From NCBI GenBank assembly GCA_013397935.1, contig VZRN01004397.1:87430-151429 (forward strand): DNA of 64,000 nucleotides, in the 5' to 3' direction. Below the pieces are notes generated by a model. The model was not told the DNA's origin. It saw only the letters and a program-made list of their open reading frames with translations, and did not search any database. Positions 28,101 to 40,100 of the stretch are shown in pieces (position 1 is the stretch's first letter; each line of letters starts with the position of its first letter). The translations under genes and the position numbers were made by a program. This DNA is from Dasyornis broadbenti. Its lineage: Eukaryota; Chordata; Aves; Passeriformes; Dasyornithidae.

Positions 28101-31100
28101 GGTGACCTTTCCTTAAGTACCACGTGTGCTGGTTTAATGCATAGGACTCCTGAAAGGTGCAGAGAGCCTCTGTTTTTTGGTTTATCTTGGGTTTTATTTC
28201 GTGCTTCTCCTCTTTGGCTTGATGTAACAGCTGTTATTGCTTAATACTAAGATGATAGAGACCCTCAACAGCTTATTTACATAGCCACACAGGGAGCAGG
28301 GACACCTTACTGGTCCCAGTTACTGTGCATACAAAAAGAAGCATGTCTGACATGTTTTGAATTGCAGACATGACCTTCATTCAAATCCCTGCTCTTCCAA
28401 AGTTTGATTGAATAACACGTGGGAAACTGGGTATTGCTCCAGTTGCATCTGATCTCTAACAAGGAGCTCACAAAACTGGTGGTGGTCTAAATTTTTCATG
28501 CAAGTGGGTGATCAGATTACTGCTTCCCTGGTCACCCTTGCTGTCCCAGGAGCAGCAGCAATTCAACAGTTGCTGTGATGGATTTGGGTACAGTGAGAGG
28601 GCAGGCTGAGTAATCTCCATCTTAGCTGGTATTGGTTTTACTTCATGAACTAGGCAGCAGGGGGTGCCCTGAATTGGGTGAACATAGGAGAGCAGGATTA
28701 TTTTCAGGTAGATACTTTTTCTACAGAAATGACCTCTTTTCTAGTCTCCTTGAAAAGCCAGTCTGCCATTCTCTCTCCTGCCAGCTTTGAGTGTGACCAC
28801 AACACCTGACAGTGCTTCCAAAAACGGCTGCAGTATTGCAGAAATGGAGAAAAACAAACTTGGCAACAAAGATTTTTCACTTCCTTGTAACAGTTAGGTT
28901 GTGCATAGGTAAAATTAAATAGCAGTTTGAACTATAAAGAGTAAAAATAGTTAATATCTCCTAAGGGAAATGGGGGATTATTTTTCCCCCCCATTCTCAG
29001 AAGCAAAAAGTTGTATAATCTGAAAAACCTGACATTCCATATTGAGGGTTTATTGTAAGGTAGTAAAACCAGATTTTATATCTCGTTTATTCCTACAACT
29101 TCTGATGTGCTTCCAAAAATGGTATTAAGGCAGCAGCTGAGGAAATTTTATGAGATAATGAAGCAGAACAGTTACTGAAAGCCATCTGCTCAGTTGTTTA
29201 CAAACTTGCTTCAATACTTCAGAGGCAGTGGTAGAGTACGTGTCTAAACTTCACAAGCTGCACTAGGTAGAACTAAATGAAATGCGCGGGGCCGGGCTGA
29301 GCTGGGTCCCTCTCTGTGCAGTGTAAGCAGTTGCCAGGCAGGCCTGTTGGAAGCCAGCAGAAAGCACCACACAGAGGTGATTATGTGCCACCATCTGTCA
29401 CGCTTCAAGCCTACCATACAGCATGGCTAATCAGCCTTGGCAGGATGATGGATGAACAGCAGCAGCTGCCAAAAGCCACTGTTGGCAAACAGTCCTGAAG
29501 TTAAGAACTTTTTCCCCCCTCTGCCTTCCTCTCCAGGGTCCTGCTGCGTGTCCGCATGCTCTACTATCTACGACAAGAAGTTATAGGGGACCAAGCAGAC
29601 AAGATCTTAGAGGGTGCTGACTCAAGGTTAGTGCAAGTGCAGGTTTATTTTTTGCTTTATGACACTGGCTTTTGTAAAGTATACATACTGTAATAATGCA
29701 GCATTTAAAGCTGGTCACACTTTATCTCTTATGTCTATTCTCAAGCAGCCTTATTATTTTACCAAGCGCAGTGGATAATTTTATTGGGGGAGGAAATGAT
29801 GTGGGAAATGACAGAAGTGGATTTGCAGTTCTGCTAATATTGAGGGATTATTCTTTCTCAATTTAAAAAATTAAACAAATACTAAGACCTTAAATTAATC
29901 ATATTTAGATAACCATTCGACTCCCAAAATAGCCTAATGTTGGGGGTTTTTTGCTGTGGGTTTTTTGGTTGATTAATTGTTTTTTGTTGTTTGTTTGTTT
30001 AACCATCCTAATTATTTTTTAGGGTATTTCAGTTTCTGCGTTGGGTTTCCAGGTGGTTTTCCACCTCAGAATTTACATTTATAGAAAAGCATAAAACCAC
30101 CTGGGGTTTCTTTGGGTTGTTTTTTTTTTTTTTTTTTTTTTAAATCTTTGTCCGGTAGTAGCTTTAGGAATGTATATAATGCTGTCTTCACAGTGAAGTA
30201 GATGTATGGATACCTGAGCCATTCCATGCTGAAGTTCCTGCAGACTGGTGGGATAAGGAGGCAGATAAATCCCTTTTAATTGGAGTATTTAAACACGGTA
30301 AGTGATGTCTCACTCTGAACAAAACTCAGTTGTAAAGCTTTCAGTGTGTAGGACTGTTCAGTCATAATATTAACAAGTATTGTTCCAAAGAACTGTTGGC
30401 TTGTATCTCCCTTTTTTCTTGCCTGCATTAAAAACCTAATATGAGCTGTAAATATCAGATGCTGTTTTTAAATGTTTGCAGAACATTTGAGAAGAAAACA
30501 TTACTTTCTTGGCTGTAAATAAAACAAAGCCATATTTGTTTAAATAATAGCCAAATAGTAAGATAGATCTCCATAAACTTTGCTTCCAGCACTGCTTCAC
30601 TTGCTAACTCTGCCAACCAGTGTCAAAGTGGACGGTGGGCTTAACCTCTGCTATTAATCTGTACAAGTGCCTCCTGGGCTTTGTTCCAAGCAATATTTCA
30701 CAAATGTCAGTGTTGAGAACTCCCGGCTCCCTTGAGTGGGATGCAGCCTTGTTAACTTTGAAAGGCTGGGGATGCAGAGCTGGCATGATATATACAGTGA
30801 GCGATTCCTGATTATAATCCCAATTCTCTGGAGGTCGCAGAGGTATTCTCAGCAGCCCAGCCTGACTAAAGGGGAGAATGATGGCTTATAAAACCTTTCA
30901 TGATTACAGTTTGGCTTGAGGCTCTACAGCAGTTAGGAGCAGTGTGTTGTAGTACAAATCCTAATTGAATTGTGCTGTTCTGCCTATGTACAGCAGCTCT
31001 GTGTTGTGGGCTCAGCTGAGGCAAGTCTAGTCTAAAAATCATTTTCCTGCAGTGCACTGTTGGGATCTGCCATTTTCCATCTAGTCAACTTGGGCAGTAA

Positions 31101-34100
31101 AAAAGCAAACAGCAGTTTGAAAACCATAGAGGGAACAGTGTCATCTTACTGACATGCATCATCCTAAACCTAATAAGACAGGTTCGTTGGCCTTACGTAT
31201 AACCCATGTATACAGCATTTTTGCTGCCTATATTGAGGGTTCCAGCAGGGCTGGAGCTATAGAAAATACGTGTGTGTGGTGTGTGTGTGTGTGCGTGCGC
31301 GCTTCCATTCACGTCTGCGTGTTTCCACTGACTAGTATTAAATGTAAAGAACCACTGTGAAAGTCATATAGGGAACTTAAATAAGTTTTTCACTTGTGAA
31401 AGGTTTTTACTTTACTTTATAACAACATGAAATTTAATGCTTTCTTCACTGTTTTATATATGTTAATGTTATAGATGGGAAAATATTTACGTGCTGTTGG
31501 AATTTACCAAGATGAACGATTTTTTTATATGAATTAAATGCTTCCAGCATGGTGACAGCTCCTTTGTTTTATTTAAAAATAAATCAATGAATCCAGAAAA
31601 TTGTACATCTACTGCCTAGACCTGTTCTATTCACAGCTAGTCATAGCTTTTAAAAAAAACATTTGCTTCCCGCTCTGCATGCAGGTTATGAGAAGTACAA
31701 TTCTATGAGAGCTGATCCAGCACTGTGCTTTCTGGAACGGGTTGGCATGCCTGATGCAAAGGCCATAGCTGCTGAACAGAGAGGGACAGACATGTTAGCA
31801 GATGGCGGTGATGGGTAAGGAGGACATGAAAAAATTAATAAACTTTATCAGCATTGTATATGTTGGCATGGGTTCATATGTCATATTATACTTACATGTT
31901 GCCTGAGGATATGAAGTGATCATATGATGTACAAAGTACATAGAATTGTTTACACAGTTGAGCATGAAATATAAATGTGTAACTTGATACACCATACTGA
32001 TGGCTTTTGTAGCTTTTTTGCTTTTGTCCAGAAAATCAGCCCCTCTCAAAACCAGTATTTTTCTTGAAAATATTTTTAAAATATTTTATAGGGGTGAATT
32101 TGACAGAGAGGATGAAGATCCAGAATATAAGCCAACCAGAACTCCTTTCAAGGATGAAATTGATGTAAGCACTCCCAATTTTCTGTAATTACAAATATGT
32201 ACAATTATAATTGATTCTCCATATTTATTTTAATGTGTGTTTTTTAAGTTTGAGAGCTACCAGATAAACACACCTTACAAAGATTGTTTGCTGCTGTGTT
32301 TGAGAGATGACATATTTTTCTCCTCAAATCATGACATATGGTCAAAACTGAAAACTAAAATAACTTCTGTCTTCTCCCCAAGGAATTTGCAAACTCACCT
32401 CCAGAAGACAAAGAGGAGTCCATAGAATTACACCCAAGTAAGACTATAGCAAAGAAATTAAAAAGGCAAAAAGGGATTGTTCAGTGAAAGGTGTACTGTT
32501 TACATTGCCACATGAGGGTATAGGAGGTGTTTTGGGGCAACACCACAGTAAGCTTTTTGCTGCCAAATCTCTTAATGTTTCACATTTTTCAAAACAATTG
32601 CATACTGTCTTTGAATAATCCACATTATGGTTCTCTGGATTTCTAATTACATAGTAGAAACTGTGAAGATAAAGACCGGATGTTTCATAATGCAGCTGTT
32701 GATGGTTTTGCCAAGATAATCTTGGAAGTTACAAATATGTTGTTTCCTCAGTATGGAGGAAAATTGCCAAGTTTAAGTGAGAATAATCAAGTGGGAAATG
32801 ATAAGTATAGGTGTTTCCTCAGAGTCAGAATGATCTCCTTAGTAATGTATTTAAAGATGCATTGCATTAATTTAAATACTTACAGTGTTCATAATATGTT
32901 TGCATTCATAACATCGAGTAAAAATGCTTGATGGTAATCTCTAAATGCTTCACAAGCATTTCTGAGTTCCTAGCTAGATGATTTGATTCTGTTTTTTATC
33001 TCCTACCAATAGTTATCCTGTTTCTAATTCTTTAAGCACCAGTATTAAAGGCACATATTCTTATCTGATAAAACAGGATTCCAGTTATAGCCATAGAATC
33101 TTTGAAATGTTTAGTGTTGGTTTTGCAGTGCAAATACTTCTCTGTTCTCTAGACAAGCACAGTGAAAGCAATGCTGAGTTAGGGCAACTCTACTGGCCCA
33201 ACACTTCAACTCTGACTACCCGTCTGCGTCGCCTCATTACTGCCTATCAGCGCAGCTATAAAAGGCAACAAATGAGGCAAGAGGCACTAATGAAGACTGA
33301 CCGCAGGAGACGTCGGCCTCGAGAAGAAGTGAGGGCACTGGAGGCAGAAAGGGAAGCTATAATAACTGAAAAACGACAAAAGTGAGTTTCTTGGTGTTAT
33401 CTTTCTTTATATCTTATTTGAGCTTGCATGTCACCTGTACTGCTCTTTTGTTTTGAAAGAAAAAGTAAGGGGGTTTGGGGGCTTCTAGACTGTGTTTGGA
33501 CTCTCATTTATCCAGTGGCCTCACTTCTCTTGTTTCTTCCTTGACTAGATGGACAAGAAGAGAAGAAGCTGATTTTTATCGTGTGGTGTCTACTTTTGGA
33601 GTTATTTTTGATCCTGTAAAACATCAGTTTGAGTGGAATCAATTCAGAGCATTTGCCAGGCTTGACAAAAAGTCCGATGAAAGCTTGGAAAAGTATTTTA
33701 ATGGCTTTGTGAATATGTGTAGACGAGTGTGCCGAATGCCAGTCAAACCCGATGATGGTAAGTTTTAACTGACTGTGGAAATCAACATTAATATTATGTG
33801 ACAGTGGGACTGTTGAAGCTTCATGGCCAGGTGTAATGATTTTGAAATGGGTGTGCATTCAATCCATGCTAAAAAGTACAATTTGGTGTCGTTGTAGAAC
33901 CTCCTGATCTTTCCACACTGATTGAGCCGATCACAGAGGAGCGCGCTTCTAGAACCTTATATCGCATTGAGCTGCTGCGCAAGATCCGGGAACAGGTTCT
34001 CCATCACCCACAGCTGGGGGAGAGGCTAAAACTTTGCCAACCAAGTCTGGACCTGCCAGAGTGGTGGGAGTGTGGTAAACATGATAAAGACCTACTGATT

Positions 34101-37100
34101 GGTGCTGCTAAACATGGAGTCAGTAGGACAGATTATCACATTCTGAATGATCCTGAACTCTCTTTTCTTGAGGCTCATAAAAACTTTGCTCAAAACAGAG
34201 GGACAGGTAATGCAAATACTGTCTCTTCTGTAAACCCTCTGGGTGCTGGCTGCAGTCAAACACCACCAATTGTCCCATCCACACCATTACAAGAAGAAAA
34301 GACTATAGAACAAACAGAGTCTAAAGTCGAAGGGTCTGAAAATCCAGCAGCCAAAGAGAAGTCTGAAATCAAAGAGGAGACAGATGCTGCAGATAAAGAC
34401 ACTAAACCAGACTGTGATGCTGAGGCTGAGCCTGGCTCTGTTAAATGTGAACTGAAAGACATAGAAATGAGTACAGATGTAGATCCAAAATCTATTTCTG
34501 AGAAAGGTTCAGAAGAAGATGAAGAGGAGAAACTGGAAGATGATGATAAATCAGAAGAATCCTCCCAACCTGAAGGTAAGACATTGGTCAGATCAGTTCT
34601 TTGAGCTTAGCACAAGCCCTGCAGCTGTTGTAGCTCGTGCAAGCTGGTAAGTGGCACACACGGTGCCATTATGGGGCATGGGATGAGCTACATGTAGCAG
34701 TTTCTCTGCCCTTCCACAAATCAGGTGGTTAAATAGGCTTTCATAGGAACCATCCAGCATCTCTGGGGTATTCCCCCACAAGGGATGATTTCCAGGATAG
34801 CTCATTGAGCCAATAACCATGGTCTCTGTGCCAAATGTGGAAGGCCAAGGCTCTGCTGTAGTAATTACTGAACACAAGCGTGAGTTAGAAATGTTGTGTC
34901 AAGCCTGGTTGCCTTAGCCTATCTAGCTGGGTAGACACTGGATGTTAATGCCTGGTCATGATTGTTATTCAGCAGGAGCAGTTTCTCAGGGTAAGAATTT
35001 TGATGAAGAAAGCAATGCCTCTATGAGTACTGCAAGGGATGAAACACGCGATGGATTCTACATGGAAGACGGGGATCCCTCTGTGGTTCAGCTACTTCAT
35101 GAGAGAACATTTGCCTTCTCTTTCTGGCCTAAGGTTGGTTAGGGGTAGAAAGACATGTGCCTCTTTTAATTCAAGTAAAATATGGGAAATGTGCTTGCAA
35201 AGTAACAGTGAGCTTTGTGTGATACTGCACGTCTGGTGGGCAAGAGACCTTTTCTGTGAATGATTTGTGGAATAGCGCTTTTTTCTTCAAGCTCATGCAA
35301 ACTAGCAGTGGAAATGAAAGAAATTGCTTTTTTTTGTAAAATAGTGTCATTTAGTAAACAATAGACTGCTGGCAGACATGAGTTCTTCATAGGGTCTATA
35401 ACTGTATGTCAGCAAAATCCCACCTCTCACACCACTATACAGTTTTGAATTAGCAATTTTGTCTGCAGAGCGATCTGCAGAATTGAGAGCAGAGACGTTC
35501 TAAGATCACCTTTTTATTTTGGGGTGAGGCGATTGTAGGGAAGAGTTTTTGTGACCTATATGGTCTAAGCCATTATGTAATGTTGACAGATGTAATTGTA
35601 TTAAGGTATCCTGCAAACATAAGCAGCAGTTTTAGACAGCATAAAGCTGTATCTTATTTTGGTAACAGTGCAGAAAATTATCTAATATAAAATGTTTTTG
35701 AAAATACAAAACCATAACCTTGTAATAAATCTATACTTAATTTAGTACTCTCCTTTGCAGTAGGGGGAGAGAGAAAAATAAAGTAGTAATAGTCTTAAGC
35801 TTACTAATCACCATAACAGGGCCATCTGGTTGGGGCAGGGGGGGAAGGGGGTAGCAGGGCAGGAGGACCTTGCTCTTAATAGGCTTATTTCTGGGGAAAG
35901 CAAGCAGTCTGTTGCAGCTGCTGAGATTTGCTAGTGGCTTTTGCACTGTTTTGCTGTTCAGGAAGCTAACTGATGGTCATATTCCCTAACCAGCAGTATT
36001 TCTTACAGTTCCAAAGTTTCTACTACTTCAGGCAGGCTAGTGTAGGATTTGCTTGAATACTGAAATGGACAAAACTAATGCTCATCTTCTCTTCTTTCAG
36101 CAAATATTTTGGAAACAAGGGCTAAAATCTTGTTCAAGTCATAGTGTGAAAGTAGAACAGAAAATCCTTCATCTGTATAGGTTCAGCATAAGTAGACTAA
36201 TAAACATAATTAGAGATTTTTAGTGTACACGCTTCAGTGAAATTTGAAGTGATAATGGGCGTGGAATGAAAATTGACATTCATTAGATGTCCCTAGGTTG
36301 GTGCCCGTTTCATAATGTTGAACTTTATTAATAGTGACGCTAATGAGGATCCACTTCCTAGGACAGAATTGCAGATCCAGCCTCTTGGATCTTGAGAACT
36401 GCAGCTTTAAGATACTGATTGCAGATGTGTTTATTTTCCCTTCCTAACTGTTGGTTTTGCTAACTGCTGAAGTTTTGTAAAACCATAGTGACTTTCTATT
36501 AATTTTTTCAATTAGTACATTGTCATACAGATAACTTGACTGTCTTTTCTCCTTCTCCTCACAATATAAATGCAGCTTTTAAATCCTAGCGATGTTTTAT
36601 TGTACAAAATTGTGTGTTAACTTCTTGTAAGGTGATCAGTTTGTCCTAACATTCAAGAGTAGTTGTTTTTGAATGTATTCCTTAAGCTCTGGGAACTGGA
36701 CTGTGTCATAAGACTCATCTGAGTTTAAAAGGCAACGTTTACACTGAAGGTTCATTACATACTTTTCCTTTATGCAGGACCGAGTAATGATCAACCGATT
36801 AGACAACATCTGTGAAGCAGTGCTGAAAGGGAAGTGGCCAGTAAATAGGCGCCAGATGTTTGATTTCCAGGGGCTCATACCTGGGTACACTCCAACAGCT
36901 GTGGACAGCCCTCTACAAAAAAGGAGTTTTGCAGAGCTCTCCATGGTTGGTCAAGCCAGTGTCAGTGGCAGTGAAGATCTCACTGCTTCTCCTCAGTTAT
37001 CAAAGGCAAGACTGCATCTTTTTCTTTTTTACATAAAACATTTTATCTTGCATGAGCTTCTCTAGCGTAATAGAAAATAAACCAGCATAAATAAAACAGT

Positions 37101-40100
37101 AAAATGTAGAAGTGTTTATTTGAATAAAACAAAGGCTTTGTTTTCAGAGTTACATGTTTGGAGTTTTATTTTAAATTCAGCATAGCAAACAGAGTTTTGC
37201 TAATGTTTGGAAATGCTCATTTTTTATTAGGAAGATGCACTCAATTTATCAGTTCCACGTCAGAGGAGGAGGAGACGAAGAAAGATTGAAATTGAGGCTG
37301 AGAGAGCTGCCAAGAGGAGAAATCTTATGGAAATGGTTGCCCAGTTACGTGAGTCTCAGGTGGTCTCAGAAAATGGACAAGAAAAGGTTGTAGATTTATC
37401 AAAGGCCTCACGAGAGGCAACAAGTTCTACCTCAAATTTTTCATCTGTTACTTCAAAGTTTATCTTGCCTAATGTCTCCACACCCGTGTCTGATGCCTTT
37501 AAAACTCAAATGGAGCTGCTGCAAGCAGGTCTTTCACGCACACCCACAAGGCATCTACTAAATGGCTCTTTAATAGATGGAGAACCACCCATGAAGAGGA
37601 GGAGAGGAAGGAGGAAAAATGTAGAAGGGCTTGATCTGTTATTTATGAGCAACAAACGGACATCGTTGACTGTAGTAAGACCACAACCTTTTTCCTTTTT
37701 GTCTCATATTTGTCCTTCTGTCTGTGGTACTTCCTGAATGTGTTTTAAGTCATCGTATACTCTCCCTAATAGAAATATTCAGTTTTTGCCCAACGAGGCT
37801 TGTCTTTGTTTAGAGCTGTTAATTCTTTCTGAACCAAACAAAATGTGCAAAATCAAGATTTTACTCTAGCAAATTGTAGCTGGGTTTTAGGTAGCTCATA
37901 CTTCGAAAATCACTTTCTGACTTTTTTTTTTTACAAAATATAGTATATTTCTAACAAATGTTTTGAGGCTTAAGTATGTCTTTCTTGATGTTTTAAAAAG
38001 GGAGGGTCTTGGAGGATCTAGGAGGACATTTACTGAAAATGCACAAAAACTGCATTTCCTTTAGCAGCATGTTCTTTATTGTTCAAGGATGCTAAATTTA
38101 CAGAATTCCCTAATGCAATGATGCTGCTTTACGTAGTATGAATATTTAAACACCATTAACTCTTGTGTATGCAAAATCTTGGACATTTCACTTCAGTCAG
38201 TCCCTGAAATTATTTCTCCAGCTCTTCCTGTGAAGTGAAGACTAATACAGATGTGATTGTTTTCAGGAGGATGCAGAAGTGACCAAAGCTTTTGAAGAAG
38301 ATATGGAAGCCCTACCAGCAAGGAACATTCCATCTCCTGGTCAATTAGACCCAGACACTCGCATCCCTGTAATCAATCTAGAGGATGGGACCAGGCTGGT
38401 GGGAGAGGATGCCCCGAAAAACAAGGATCTAGTTGAATGGCTTAAATTGCATCCTACATACACTGTAGATATGCCAAGTTATGTACCAGTAAGTATTTGA
38501 TTCTAAAAGTGTAATTGTGTTGTATTAATACAAAAGTTAGTTTTACAGACATCAGACTGAATTTCTCACATTGGGCATAGTCATTTGATTTTGTAGCTTG
38601 GTTTTCAACAGAAGTTTTCTGTTTATCCACCATTCCTATTTTATCCACAGCCAAGTGACATTGGGGTGTTTGATTTGATTTTCCTTTCTTAATATTTGTA
38701 TATAACAACATGTTGGAACCGTGTTTGTCAAGTTCTGCAGAATTTCATCTGATACAAAAAAGTTTCTTCTCACATAATCTGAGAGTAAAGTAATGGGTCC
38801 CTTCTTAAAATTTTTGTGAGAAGGGGTACTGTGATTGGTGATTTTTGTCAAGAAATGAAAAGCTAAAAAGCAATGAATTTCTCTTCTTTCCAGAAGAGTG
38901 CAGATGTGCTGTTTTCCCCATTTCAGAAGCCGAAACAAAAACGACACAGATGTCGAAACCCTAATAAACTGGATATAAACACTTTGACAGGAGAAGAAAG
39001 GGTACCTGTTGTAAATAAACGAAATGGAAAGAAGGTAAAAATTGAGTTACTTCAGTCGAGGTCTTTAATAATGTCTTTTCATGTGGAAAGCAGGTTTTCT
39101 ACTCCAAGCTGTGTCTTTAAAAGTTTAATAACTTGGCACCAGTAATTTTTCTTCCTGGGTTCTGCCACCTGGTTCCTTTAATTCCTTCTTTGCTCTTCTG
39201 ATATGTTCATATTAATCACCTGAGTGAATAACACCCAGTTTTTGAACCTATATAGCACATTTTGTCCTTAGATACAAATTTTATTACCAGACATGGCTAA
39301 GCTGCAGCACTTCACTGTTTTTTTAAAACATTATTTTGTCAATTCAAGTATCACTAGCTGGTTTCCGTGTAGTTTCCACAGTAAACTTAAAGTCTTTGCT
39401 GCCATCCTTCAGAGATGAAAGTGTGCAGATAGAAAATGTCCATATAAGTAGTAGTTTGGTTTTCTTGTTGGGTTTTTGTTAAAGTAATAACCTTGTCTTT
39501 TGCTTTAGATGGGTGGAGCTATGGCCCCTCCAATGAAGGACTTGCCGAGATGGCTGGAAGAAAATCCTGAGTTTGCTGTTGCTCCAGATTGGACTGACAT
39601 TGTTAAACAGTCTGTAAGTGAAACTCTCATTCCGTGCTTCACTGTAGGTTACAGCACAGAAAAGTTGAAGGCTGTGTAAATTGATTATTAAGTCTTTATC
39701 TCATTGCTGGTTTTGAGAAGATTGTAGTATCTGTGTAGGAGTTAGCCAGCTCAAGTTGGGGTGGTGATAGGAGGCTGCTGCAGAATGGGATTGAAATACA
39801 CTTGAAAAATCAGCTACAGTTAAGGAAGCCTTCAGCATTTATTTTGCATTATTCTTATAAGTAACAATCCTTAAAAAGCACAGATATTTTTACATTAGGA
39901 ACTATGAAGAAAATATTTGTTATATTCATAACGGAAATACACTTCACTGTCTCAGTGATGGGGAGTATGAAAGGAATAGGTTTTCTGCCTTTTATTTTAA
40001 AACACTTGTTTGAAAATAAAGAGTAAAATTCTGCAAGTACTCAATTTAATAGAATATAACTATACTGAAATTCAGTACAAATTATAAAGATACAAATTTG

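Noticed and set aside
29316..29498. Possible alternative exon after a good acceptor (ctctctgtgcag) before exon w18
   Set aside because: There is a plausible acceptor and a 60-codon frame, but no donor that joins in frame to exon w18 and no similarity to CHD7 from other species as I recall it.
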